A stretch of DNA of 64,000 nucleotides from Raoultibacter timonensis (GTDB lineage: Bacteria; Actinomycetota; Coriobacteriia; Coriobacteriales; Eggerthellaceae), in contig NZ_LT964679.1 in NCBI RefSeq assembly GCF_900240215.1, positions 2,645,322 through 2,709,321 on the forward strand, given 5' to 3'. The notes under the pieces are model-generated. The model saw only the letters and a list, made by a program, of their open reading frames with translations. It was not told the DNA's origin and did no database searches. Positions 55,145-63,592 of this stretch are shown piece after piece (positions within the stretch are counted from its first letter, which is position 1; every line of letters starts with the position of its first letter). The position numbers and the translations under genes are program-made.

Positions 55145-55818
55145 ACGCGAACCGCCTCCTCGAAAAGCATGCCGTCGGCTATCGTCACCACGCGGCCCGC
55201 CTCGCGGGCAAGCTCGGGGTTGTGCGTAATGAATACGATCGTTTGACCCAGTTCGTTGAGCGTTTTGAGCATCGCCATGATCTCGGCGCTCGTCTTGGAA
55301 TCGAGCGATCCCGTCGGTTCGTCGGCAAGGAGGATATCGGGCGAGCCGACCAAGGCGCGCGCGATGGCCACGCGCTGCTGCTGGCCTCCCGACAGCTGGG
55401 AGGGCAAATGCTTTTCGCGTCCCCCGAGTCCGAGACGGGCAAGCATGTCGCGGGCAATCTTGTCGGCTTGACGGGCGCGCATGCCCCGGTAGATGAGCGG
55501 CACGCGCACGTTCTCTTCGGCACTCATCGATTTGAGCAGGTTGAAGTTCTGGAACACGAAGCCGATCTTGCGGTTACGCAAAGCGGCCAGACGGTTGTCG
55601 GACATGTGCGAGACGTCTTCGCCGCCGAGAAGGTAGGTTCCCTCGTCGGGCGTATCGAGCAATCCGATGATGTTCATGAGCGTCGATTTGCCCGATCCCG
55701 AGGGACCCACGATGGCAACGAATTCACCGCGCCGGACCGAGAAGTCGACGGCATCGAGCGCACGGATTTCATCATCGCCCATACGGTACAGCTTGGATAA
55801 ACGGGTTATGGAGATCAT
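55141..55818 (-). CDS. ABC transporter ATP-binding protein, MacB/LolD type
   Basis: A 225-residue ATPase. Walker [11 protein letters not shown] loop FQNFNLL, signature LSGGQQQR, Walker [14 protein letters not shown] and the H-loop THN are all intact. It overlaps the permease start by four bases (ATGA), indicating tight coupling. Confidence 0.95.
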   Translation of the reverse strand: MISITRLSKLYRMGDDEIRALDAVDFSVRRGEFVAIVGPSGSGKSTLMNIIGLLDTPDEGTYLLGGEDVSHMSDNRLAALRNRKIGFVFQNFNLLKSMSAEENVRVPLIYRGMRARQADKIARDMLARLGLGGREKHLPSQLSGGQQQRVAIARALVGSPDILLADEPTGSLDSKTSAEIMAMLKTLNELGQTIVFITHNPELAREAGRVVTIADGMLFEEAVRV

Positions 55819-55826
55819 GGCGCACC

Positions 55827-56726
55827 TCAGCCCTCAGCGGCACGGGACACGAAGCTGATACCGCCTCCGTCGATCGCCTCCGACGGCGCGGTCTCGTTCA
55901 CAACCACTTTATCGCCTTCGCTCAGATCGCCGACAACCTCGACCTTCGTTCCGTCGGACAGGCCCGTTTCCACCTCAACAGGTTCGAGCGAACCGTCGAC
56001 ATGCTGCACAAGCACGAAGTGGGTGCCGTCACCCCCGTCGTTTACGGCGCTCACGGGCACCGTGAGAACATCGTTCACCTCGCCCACCTTGATGCTCACG
56101 TTCGCCGACATGCCGATGAGCATGCTTCCGTCGTTGGGAATCTCGACGGTCACCTTGTACTTCGAGCCGGTCGCCTCGTAGGTGCCCACTTCGTTGATTT
56201 TCACGACCGTGCCCGCATGCACCGCCTCATCTTGAGCACCCAACTTCACTTCCACGTTCTGACCCACAGAAAGATCGGCGATCTCGGCTTCAGGCACCGC
56301 AAGCTCAACATGCATCGAATCAACCCGGGCGACTTCCACGTAGTGCTCTTCGGTCAGCTCGTCATACTCGTCTTCGGGAAGGCTCTTCCCCAATACAACC
56401 AGATCGTACGGTGCAACAAGCGGATCGCCATACGTGTATTCGACCAGAGGCGTACCGGCGGGAATGCGCTCGTTGAGCGGCACCTCTGACGATCTGAAGT
56501 AGCGCCATTTCGCCATTTCGAGCTTTTCGGTGTCGGCGGGCTTCACCTCGCCCGGGCCGGTAACCAGCTTTTCGATCGGGCCCTTCTCTACCCGTGCCGT
56601 TGGCATTTTCGGAGCCTCGACATCATCCGATGCCGCAGCGTCCTGCCCCACCAGCACGTACGCAATTCCACCCAAAGCGGCAACGAGCAGCGCTACGACA
56701 AGCACTTTCCCAATAGTTTTCACCAT
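55827..56726 (-). CDS. Periplasmic-adaptor-like (HlyD/MacA) efflux subunit
   Basis: A 299-residue protein with an N-terminal membrane anchor (residues 5-27). Adaptor features follow: a short lipoyl-like half (PIEKLVTGPGEVKP, then VVLGKSL), a beta-barrel with AGTVVKINEVGTYEATGSKYKVTVEI, and a membrane-proximal domain (GMSANVSIKVGEVNDVLTVPVSAV). The hairpin part is very short, as in Gram-positive relatives without an outer membrane. It lies 8 bases upstream of the ATPase gene. Confidence 0.88.
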   Translation of the reverse strand: MVKTIGKVLVVALLVAALGGIAYVLVGQDAAASDDVEAPKMPTARVEKGPIEKLVTGPGEVKPADTEKLEMAKWRYFRSSEVPLNERIPAGTPLVEYTYGDPLVAPYDLVVLGKSLPEDEYDELTEEHYVEVARVDSMHVELAVPEAEIADLSVGQNVEVKLGAQDEAVHAGTVVKINEVGTYEATGSKYKVTVEIPNDGSMLIGMSANVSIKVGEVNDVLTVPVSAVNDGGDGTHFVLVQHVDGSLEPVEVETGLSDGTKVEVVGDLSEGDKVVVNETAPSEAIDGGGISFVSRAAEG

Positions 56727-56777
56727 ATTCGATCTCTCTTTCTACCACGTTCGCTTCTTCTCGGCTTGCGCCTGAGG

Positions 56778-57032
56778 CTATTCGGCAGACTCATCGTCCG
56801 GCACCGGTCCGGCTCCATCGCTTGGAGTCTGGGTTATCGTAGGAGCCTCGCCGCTCGAGGGGTCTCCGTAGATGTACTCGCCCGGAGTTTCAGTCGGAAC
56901 GCCGGAATCAAGTACGTTTTGCTCATCTCCCTGCGCGCTGAGATTCTTGACCAGCACGAGCCCTGCGCCTAAAACGAGCAGCACGGCCAACACGATGACG
57001 AGATTCCTGAACGCTTTGCTTTTTGCATACAT
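56778..57032 (-). CDS. Small single-helix membrane protein, unknown
   Basis: An 84-residue protein. One membrane helix (about 9-28) is followed by an acidic, Pro/Ser/Thr-rich outside tail. It contains EYIYGDPSSGEAP, which resembles EYTYGDPLVAP in the downstream adaptor. AAGGAG precedes the ATG. First gene of the exporter operon; function not recognised. Confidence 0.7.
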   Translation of the reverse strand: MYAKSKAFRNLVIVLAVLLVLGAGLVLVKNLSAQGDEQNVLDSGVPTETPGEYIYGDPSSGEAPTITQTPSDGAGPVPDDESAE

Positions 57033-57115
57033 CGATTACTCCTTCTCTCGGTTTCGACGCTTCCGCATACTAGACAAACCAACCTTAAGGAAACGTGAAA
57101 CGGAGGCGCTCCTCC

Positions 57116-57154
57116 CATGGAGATATCTCCATGCCCGTTTAACCTTCGCTTAAC
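57116..57154. promoter_or_regulatory. Palindrome and direct repeat between exporter and two-component genes
   Basis: A perfect 18-base palindrome centred on GATATC (57116-57133) is followed by direct repeats TTTAAC-N5-CTTAAC (57138-57154), 11 bases apart, the usual spacing of OmpR-type response regulator sites. They lie in the 160-base divergent gap, well placed for the response regulator to control both directions. Confidence 0.6.
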
Positions 57155-57192
57155 GAAGCGGATGGTAGAATGAGCTCGAAGAAGGTGTGTGC

Positions 57193-57915
57193 ATGAAGAT
57201 TCTCATCGTCGAAGACGACCGCAACCTGTCGCATGCGATCAAGCGATGTCTCGCATCCTCCTACGTTTCGGACCAGGCGTTCGATGGAGCAGAGGGCTAC
57301 TTCCTTGCGAGCAAAGGCGTATACGACCTGATCATCCTCGACTTGATGCTGCCTGAAATGGACGGCTACACCGTGCTCGAGCGCCTTCGCGAGAACGGCG
57401 TGTTCACGCCCGTGCTCATCCTCACAGCGAAAGGCACGCTCGCCGATAAAGCCCACGGGTTCAGATCAGGCGGTGACGATTACCTCGTGAAGCCGTTCCA
57501 CCGAGACGAGCTGCTCATGCGCATCGAAGCGATCTTGCGCCGGACGATGGGACTGTACGAAACGAAAGATCTTGTGTTCAAAGAGCTTGTCATCTCGCGA
57601 TCGCGCCGAACCGTCGAAATAGCCGGGAAGCCGCTCGACCTCAAGGGCAAGCAGTTCGACGCGCTCGAATACCTGGTGAGCAACCGAGACCGGCTCGTCT
57701 CGAAAACGCAGCTGTTCGATCGCGTGTGGGGGTTTCTCTCCGACACCTCCTCGAACGTGGTCGCCGTGTACATGAGCGGCATCCGCAAGCAGCTGAAGCC
57801 TTTCGGCTACGACATCTACCTCAAGACGATCCGCGGGGTCGGCTACCTGTTTACGGAAAAGGACGTGCATGATGCAGAGGATACGAACCAAATCCACGTT
57901 GCCGACGGCGATTGA
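57193..57915 (+). CDS. OmpR-family response regulator
   Basis: A 240-residue protein. Receiver domain with phosphoacceptor Asp in LIILDLMLPEMDG and Lys in YLVKPF, then a winged-helix DNA-binding domain (KGKQFDALEYLVSNRDRLVSKTQLFDRVWG ... KTIRGVGYLF). The ATG at 57193 is preferred to the GTG at 57187 because it starts MKILIVEDD and has AAGG upstream. The kinase gene overlaps its 3' end by 47 bases. Confidence 0.95.
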   Translation: MKILIVEDDRNLSHAIKRCLASSYVSDQAFDGAEGYFLASKGVYDLIILDLMLPEMDGYTVLERLRENGVFTPVLILTAKGTLADKAHGFRSGGDDYLVKPFHRDELLMRIEAILRRTMGLYETKDLVFKELVISRSRRTVEIAGKPLDLKGKQFDALEYLVSNRDRLVSKTQLFDRVWGFLSDTSSNVVAVYMSGIRKQLKPFGYDIYLKTIRGVGYLFTEKDVHDAEDTNQIHVADGD

Positions 57916-59242
57916 GGGCGATCGCCTCAGGCGCGAATCGATACGCTACACCGCCCTGTTCTTCGTCGTGTTCGGGCTCATATTCGCCTTACTCGGCGTA
58001 TTCGTGTACCAAACGGTGAGCAGCAATATCTTCCAAGCGGTTGACGAGCAGCTTTCCGTTTCCAGCTTAGATGGCCCCGTCAATATATCCTCGTCCACCT
58101 ACGCGATTGGCGCGCCGGATGCCGAAGCGGTGACGGGAGACGAGTCCACCGCAAGCAACATCTCACTGAGCGAAAGCATCAGCGCCACCATCGAAAGCAA
58201 CCCCCAAACCATCTTTCTCACCCGCTCGAGCGACGGCACGCCCAACGATACGTACGGCATCTACGCCTCGTACCCCGAGTTTATCGAGAATCTGCCCTTC
58301 GATTCCAACGTGCTGAACACGCCGTATCTCGTCGAGCAGGACGGCCATCACTACCGCGCCATCAACTATCAGCTCGAAGGCGGCGAAAGCGGTGCTTCCT
58401 ACATGCAGGCCATCGCAAACGTCGATTCCGAAATCGCAATTCTCGACCAGTTCATCGCCATGCTCGTTGCCGGCCTCGTTGTTGCGCTCGCTATCTCCGC
58501 CGGCGCAAGCTATCTGCTGTCGCGCATGACGCTGCGGCCCATCGCGGACGCCTGGGCGAAGCAGACAGAATTCGTGCAGAACGCCTCACACGAGCTGCGC
58601 ACCCCGCTCACCGTCATCCGCACCACCCAGGAGCTGCTGCTCGACGACCCTCATGCGCGCATCGTCGATAAGTTCGAGGACATAACCCTGACGATCGAAG
58701 AGGCCGAGCGGCTCTCTCGGCTCACCGAGAGCCTACTGGTGCTTACCGCAACTGATGCGGGGCACCTTGATCTGGAGACGAGCAATGTCGACCTGCGCGA
58801 GCTCTGCACCGAGATCGTCTCGGCATACGGAGACATCGCGCTCATGCAGGAAAAAACGCTTGCGCTCGACGAGTGCGGCGATGCGACGGTGCGCGGCGAT
58901 CGCGACAAGCTTCGGCAGCTGCTCGCCATCCTGCTCGACAACGCGCTCAAGTACACGGGCGAAGGCGATGCCGTGCGTCTGAGCGTCGCATCGCAGGGAT
59001 CCGAGGCGGTCGTTACCGTGAAGGATACGGGCATCGGCATCGACGAGGGCGACCTCGAGCGCGTGTTCGACCGTTTCTACCGTGCCGATACGGCCAGGTC
59101 GCGCGAGACGGGAGGCTCCGGGCTCGGTCTTCCCATAGCCAAGGGAATCGCCGAAGCGCACGGCGGCACCATCCGCCTGGAGAACGTCGAGCCGAGGGGA
59201 ATCGCCGCCGTCGTGAGGCTGCCGAACAAAAAAAGAGGTTGA
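57869..59242 (+). CDS. Sensor histidine kinase partner of the OmpR-type regulator
   Basis: A 457-residue kinase. Membrane helices at about 28-50 and 190-212 enclose a sensor domain. HisKA follows (NASHELRTPLTVI), then HATPase with NALKYT, DTGIGI and GGSGLGLPIAKGI. The start ATG lies inside the regulator gene with AAAAGG upstream, so the pair is translationally coupled. Likely senses the compound exported by the divergent MacAB-type system. Confidence 0.95.
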   Translation: MMQRIRTKSTLPTAIEGDRLRRESIRYTALFFVVFGLIFALLGVFVYQTVSSNIFQAVDEQLSVSSLDGPVNISSSTYAIGAPDAEAVTGDESTASNISLSESISATIESNPQTIFLTRSSDGTPNDTYGIYASYPEFIENLPFDSNVLNTPYLVEQDGHHYRAINYQLEGGESGASYMQAIANVDSEIAILDQFIAMLVAGLVVALAISAGASYLLSRMTLRPIADAWAKQTEFVQNASHELRTPLTVIRTTQELLLDDPHARIVDKFEDITLTIEEAERLSRLTESLLVLTATDAGHLDLETSNVDLRELCTEIVSAYGDIALMQEKTLALDECGDATVRGDRDKLRQLLAILLDNALKYTGEGDAVRLSVASQGSEAVVTVKDTGIGIDEGDLERVFDRFYRADTARSRETGGSGLGLPIAKGIAEAHGGTIRLENVEPRGIAAVVRLPNKKRG

Positions 59243-59277
59243 TATCCCCCGAAGAGCACGGCACGTACCGGCATGAA

Positions 59278-59311
59278 GCGGGGCGAAACGCTGCGCTGCG
59301 CTTCGCCCCGC
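59278..59311. terminator. Hairpin between kinase and VOC gene
   Basis: 10-base perfect arms GCGGGGCGAA / TTCGCCCCGC, then CTTATCTT, between convergent stops. Confidence 0.65.
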
Positions 59312-59335
59312 CTTATCTTCGTGAAACTTCGTTGC

Positions 59336-59797
59336 CTACAGGCCCGAGATGTTGTCCTGCACGAGTTCGAAGCGCTCGCTTCCCGGCCCCCTGAAAAACG
59401 CGATGCGCATGTTCAGGCCCTTTGCGCTGCAGGTCTCGAACACCTCGCCTTCCAGGTCGCACGGGCGGTCGAAATCGAGCGACGGATCGAACGGCCCCGC
59501 TTCCATCTCAATGCCGTGCTCCAACAGATGGGCCACTGCCGCATCCATATCGGGAACGCGGAATGCCAGGTGGTTGAGCGAAACAGCAGCCGCTTCGAGG
59601 GGTGTTTTATCCTCCTGCTCCAAAAGCTCCACCACCGTGCCGCCGGGATGGCGCATCCACGCCATCTTCAGCGGCTTATCGCCCTCCATCGCAAGCGACT
59701 CGAATAGCAGCTCGAATCCCAGAACATCGGCATAAAACGCGATAGACGCTTCGATGTCTCTGCAGTATATGCCCGAATGCTGCGTGCTCAATTCCAT
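59336..59797 (-). CDS. VOC (glyoxalase/dioxygenase fold) family protein
   Basis: A 153-residue protein with one VOC module: HSGIYCRDIEASIAFYADVLGFEL at the start, TVVELLE, and LNHLAFRVPDMDAAVAHL in the second half. Metal ligands His8 and Glu near 58, His near 76 and Glu near 143 are plausible. AAGGTGGG precedes the ATG. It is 14 bases downstream of the iron-sulfur subunit, so it belongs to the molybdoenzyme operon and may act on the same aromatic compound or its product. Confidence 0.85.
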   Translation of the reverse strand: MELSTQHSGIYCRDIEASIAFYADVLGFELLFESLAMEGDKPLKMAWMRHPGGTVVELLEQEDKTPLEAAAVSLNHLAFRVPDMDAAVAHLLEHGIEMEAGPFDPSLDFDRPCDLEGEVFETCSAKGLNMRIAFFRGPGSERFELVQDNISGL

Positions 59798-59811
59798 GAA
59801 AGCCCACCTTC

Positions 59812-60633
59812 TTACGCGCGGTACAGGGCGATCGTCCCGACGTTCAGGTCTTTCTCGACCGTCGAGATGAAATCAGAAACGGTGCGGAGCAGGTATCCTT
59901 CCGCTTCGACCGTGATGCTGTAGTCGGCCGGCTCGATCTGGCGGAACCAGAAATCCCCGAAGTCGTCGGATTCGGTTTCCCTCGTCTGCCCGGTCGCAAG
60001 ATCGGTGAGGATGACCTTGGCGCCGATGATGACCTCTTCCTCCTCGAGATCGGCGATCTCGCCGCCGATGAAGCGCTTGGGAAGGTTCAGGTAGTACACG
60101 CTGGGGCCCGTACCGAATTCGGGGTGGAGCTTCTCGGCGGCATCGAGCTCGCCGACGAAGTCCTCGATATCGCCGAACCGCAGCGCGTCATGGGCGCACG
60201 CCTCGACGCAGCGCGGCACCGCCCAGCCGTCATCGAGCAAGTGAGCGCAACCGGTGCATTTCTGCGGGATGTCGAGCTCCTCGTTCCAGAACACCTTGTG
60301 ATACGGGCACGCCTCTACGATGGCCCTCTGGCCCTTCGCCTTCACGGGATCGATGACGACCAGTCCGTCATCGCGGCGGTACACGGCGCCGTCCTTGGCC
60401 GCAGCCATGCACGGTGCGTTTTCGCAATGCTGGCACATGATGGGCGTATAGGCGACGGTAACCTTCGGAACCTGGCCGCGCTCCTTCTCCTCGACGTTGA
60501 GCCATTGCTGGCCCACATCGGGCTGCGGCGCCGCATAGGGCATCCAATCGTTATCGCAATGCTCGTCCTTGCAAACCAGCTGGCAGCTGCGGCAGCCAAC
60601 GCACTTGGCTACATCGATGACAAAGGTCTTCAT
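59812..60633 (-). CDS. Iron-sulfur subunit of transhydroxylase-like molybdoenzyme
   Basis: A 273-residue protein. Ferredoxin cysteine clusters include CVGCRSCQLVC, CQHCENAPC, CTGCAHLL and a later CVEAC, as in DMSO-reductase-type B subunits. After about residue 190 comes an Ig-like beta domain (AKVILTDLATGQTRETES ... YSITVEAEGYLL). This combination and the length match the small subunit of Pelobacter pyrogallol-phloroglucinol transhydroxylase (about 274 residues, as I recall it). No signal peptide. GGGAGG precedes the ATG; the large subunit gene ends 4 bases upstream. Confidence 0.88.
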   Translation of the reverse strand: MKTFVIDVAKCVGCRSCQLVCKDEHCDNDWMPYAAPQPDVGQQWLNVEEKERGQVPKVTVAYTPIMCQHCENAPCMAAAKDGAVYRRDDGLVVIDPVKAKGQRAIVEACPYHKVFWNEELDIPQKCTGCAHLLDDGWAVPRCVEACAHDALRFGDIEDFVGELDAAEKLHPEFGTGPSVYYLNLPKRFIGGEIADLEEEEVIIGAKVILTDLATGQTRETESDDFGDFWFRQIEPADYSITVEAEGYLLRTVSDFISTVEKDLNVGTIALYRA

Positions 60634-60637
60634 AGGG

Positions 60638-63217
60638 CTACCTCCCTTCCTTGATGATGCAGGATTCGGCCACGTGACCTGTGTCCTTATCGTAGAACTT
60701 CGCAAACTCGACGGGGTACTGCTTGGCAAGCTCGAGCACGTCGACCTTGGCGATGTTGATCAAGAAGCTGTTCGTAACCTCGCCGGGGCAGTTCTTCGAC
60801 GTGGTGTTGGACGGGCAGATGAGGTTGTTCGCGCCGCCGCGGTCGAACTCGCCGATAACGATGCTGTCGACACGCGCACCGTGATCCTGGTACAGCGCAC
60901 CCGGAATCACACGTTCGCTCAGACGCACGCCGCCCAAAACAGCACCGCGCTCGTTGAATATCTTGCAGATGTCGCCGTCATGCAGGTTCAAGCGGCCAGC
61001 GTCCAACGGGTTGACCCAGATGGGTTCGTACAGATAGCCGTCGGGGCCTTTGACCTTGCAGGTCTCGAACTCGCGCATCCAGGTGTTATCATCGTTGTTC
61101 GCATGCACGCGCCAGCGGGGGTGGTTCGTGATGAGCAAAAACGGGTATTCCTTCGCGCGGGGGTGCAGCAGGCTCTCGGAGTGGGATTCCCCGTACGGCA
61201 CGAAGTGTGGAACCGGGGGACGCTCGACGTCGTCGGGATAGTGCTCGGCAAGCGCGGTTGAGTAGAACTCGATCTTGCCGGTAGGCGTAGACAGCGGCTC
61301 GCTATCGGGATCCTCGTACCACGGACGCATGTGCAGACGATCGTTCTCCCAATTCTCGGCGGTAGGAACGACGAAGTAGCCCTTCTCCATCCACTCTTCG
61401 TAGGTGAGGTACTTCTCGCATCCGGAGTTCTCGAAGCCCTTCTTGATGAGCTCTTCCTCGGTTCCCTCGGCGTACTGCTCGTACAGGCCGAGCTTCTTGG
61501 CCACCTCGCCCACGGCCTCCCAATCGGAAAGGGATTCGCCGACGTGGGGGACGGCCTGCTCTTCATGGAGGATCATGTTGTACTGACCGGAGAACAGGTC
61601 GGAGGAGATGTCGTTGACCTCGAGCTTCGTGGTGGTGGGAAGAATGATGTCGGCGAACAGGGCATCGTTTTCAAGCCACGGATGCTGCGCCACGATGAAC
61701 TGCAGGTTCGGATGGCGCAGTGCGCGCTGCATCTCGTTGCCGCCGTTCCAGCAGGTCTGCCAGCAGGGGCTGTCGGTCCAAATCATATGGATCTCGCCGG
61801 CGCCCGGCTGCGGGAAGTCCCACTCGATGAACTGGTCCTGGGCGGGCATGCCCGCGATTACGTGGCCGCCCGACCAATGGACCGGCGGGTTCATGATGGC
61901 CTGGGGAATGAGGGTCTTCGGGATGAAGTTCACCGGCTCGGTGAGCATGGCCCAGCCGTGGTACACGGAGTTCATATCGGGTTGCAGCTCGCAGCGCGGG
62001 AAGGGGTAGATGTCGTCGATTCCGAACAGGCCGACATCCATGAAGTTGATCTGCCCGGCACCGGGCTTTCCGAGCTGCTGCATGGTGAGCAGGCAGACTT
62101 CCAATCGGGCGGGTTCGCTCGAGTACGCGGCGCGGATGAGGCCGCCGCCCGCGCAGTGGCCGATCGACACGGCATGCTTCGCCCAGTAGCGGGCGAGCGC
62201 CTTGATCTGGCGCGCGGAAACGCCGGTGATGGGAGCGGCCCATGCCGGGGTCTTCGCAACGCCGTCCTCCCCGCCCAGAATGTAGCGCTCGAACCAGTCG
62301 AATCCGACGGAATGGGATTCGACCCATTCGCGATCGTAGAGGCCTTCCTTCATCCATACGTACGCGATGGCGCACTGCAGCGCGGCATCGGTGTTGGGAA
62401 GCACGGGAATCCACTTGTCGGCATGGGCTGCAGCGGCGTAGTTCAGGTCGGGCGTGATGAATATCTGCTTGATGCCGGCTTCGGTGAGAAAGCTTTCGAC
62501 TCGGCCGGGCATCATGCCGCCCCATCCCCACGGCGTAGTCTCGGGATCGCCCGACCACATGATCACGCAGTCGCCGTTCTCGGCGATATCCTTGAACAGG
62601 TTCTCGGTGTGAGCCTGCTTGCCGACGGGATCCATGCCCCAGATATGCTTGGCTCCCCAGGTCCAGCCTTCCCACGAATCGGGCTGACGGGCTTGCAGGG
62701 TATAGCCGCCCAAAAGGTCGAGGAGCTTGCCCGGGCAGCCGTGCGCAGCGTGGATGATCTTCGACTCGCCGTGGCCGTCGATCTGGGCCAGCACGGCGAA
62801 GGGACCGTATTCGGCGTAGATGCGCTTCAGCTCCGAGGCAACGATATCGGTTGCCTCATCCCAGCTGATGCGCACGTACTTGGCTTCGCCGCGGGTTTCG
62901 GGATGGCGCTCGCCGTTCGGATCCCAATCGACGCGCTTGAGCGGATAGGGCACGCGGTTCTTCGAGTAGACGCGTTTCTTGTAGGCGTACTGCAAAGGCG
63001 TCGGAAGCGTATGGGTCTTCGGTTCGAGCACAGCTCCGTTGCGAGCCGTGATCTTCCAGGGACGCATGCTCTCGTAATCGTATTTCTCGTCATAGTGCAT
63101 AGGGCGTATTCGCAGAATCTTCCCGTCCTTCACATCGACGGCAGCGGAGTTGGATCCCAATCCGAATCCGCATAGACCCAAAGATTTATATACCGTTTTG
63201 CCGCTGGTTTCCGGCAT
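60638..63217 (-). CDS. Molybdopterin enzyme large subunit, pyrogallol transhydroxylase / catechol dehydroxylase-like
   Basis: An 859-residue bis-MGD enzyme of the DMSO reductase family without Tat signal or N-terminal 4Fe-4S cysteines, so cytoplasmic. Asp180-Ser181-Trp182 (QPDSWEGW) and His149 (GHG) match, in order and near-identical spacing, the Asp, Mo-ligand Ser and His reported for Pelobacter transhydroxylase. Dinucleotide-binding stretches include MWSGDPETTPWG, LPNTD and WTDSPCWQTCWNG. Size also matches (about 875). Eggerthellaceae catechol dehydroxylases belong to the same family, so hydroxyl removal or transfer on a di- or trihydroxy aromatic is likely. AAGGAG precedes the ATG. Divergent from regulator F. 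Confidence 0.9.
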   Translation of the reverse strand: MPETSGKTVYKSLGLCGFGLGSNSAAVDVKDGKILRIRPMHYDEKYDYESMRPWKITARNGAVLEPKTHTLPTPLQYAYKKRVYSKNRVPYPLKRVDWDPNGERHPETRGEAKYVRISWDEATDIVASELKRIYAEYGPFAVLAQIDGHGESKIIHAAHGCPGKLLDLLGGYTLQARQPDSWEGWTWGAKHIWGMDPVGKQAHTENLFKDIAENGDCVIMWSGDPETTPWGWGGMMPGRVESFLTEAGIKQIFITPDLNYAAAAHADKWIPVLPNTDAALQCAIAYVWMKEGLYDREWVESHSVGFDWFERYILGGEDGVAKTPAWAAPITGVSARQIKALARYWAKHAVSIGHCAGGGLIRAAYSSEPARLEVCLLTMQQLGKPGAGQINFMDVGLFGIDDIYPFPRCELQPDMNSVYHGWAMLTEPVNFIPKTLIPQAIMNPPVHWSGGHVIAGMPAQDQFIEWDFPQPGAGEIHMIWTDSPCWQTCWNGGNEMQRALRHPNLQFIVAQHPWLENDALFADIILPTTTKLEVNDISSDLFSGQYNMILHEEQAVPHVGESLSDWEAVGEVAKKLGLYEQYAEGTEEELIKKGFENSGCEKYLTYEEWMEKGYFVVPTAENWENDRLHMRPWYEDPDSEPLSTPTGKIEFYSTALAEHYPDDVERPPVPHFVPYGESHSESLLHPRAKEYPFLLITNHPRWRVHANNDDNTWMREFETCKVKGPDGYLYEPIWVNPLDAGRLNLHDGDICKIFNERGAVLGGVRLSERVIPGALYQDHGARVDSIVIGEFDRGGANNLICPSNTTSKNCPGEVTNSFLINIAKVDVLELAKQYPVEFAKFYDKDTGHVAESCIIKEGR

Positions 63218-63494
63218 AGCTTCTCCTTCCTCAAGGCTTTCGTTCGCAGGATGCATCCCTACCGCTTTTCGCGCTCAGCGGAAGAAGGTTGCAATCGCCG
63301 TGCACCCCGCATATATTCGAACGCTTGTTTTTCGTGCGCTTTCAAAGCAAACGAATGAAAACGCCGCTCGCGTTGTCGCGAGACAAGAACGCGTCTTCCC
63401 CCTTTCGCCGCCTTGTGTAGTATTATGGTTGTCGGTGCTTTCGCTGAAGCCCGGTGCCATAGGCACGTCTGCCAGGACGGAACCTCGTTTGAGT

Positions 63495-63523
63495 GTATAG
63501 GCCGGAATTAAAACGGGCTATAC
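63495..63523. promoter_or_regulatory. Inverted repeat between molybdoenzyme operon and regulator F
   Basis: GTATAG at 63495-63500 and CTATAC at 63518-63523, extended by GCC/GGC-type bases, in the 375-base divergent gap. A plausible regulator F site. A second inverted repeat (CCTCAG/CTGAGG, 63542-63567) precedes the regulator start. Confidence 0.4.
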
Positions 63524-63592
63524 CTCGATTCGATTGAAAGACCTCAGACGCATACAGCATGCTGAGGTAGTTGCCGAGTCGAAGGGCGAACT

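Noticed and set aside
61331-63175. A 614-codon plus-strand frame opposite the molybdoenzyme
   Set aside because: Antisense shadow; the minus strand has full bis-MGD enzyme motifs and a good ribosome site.
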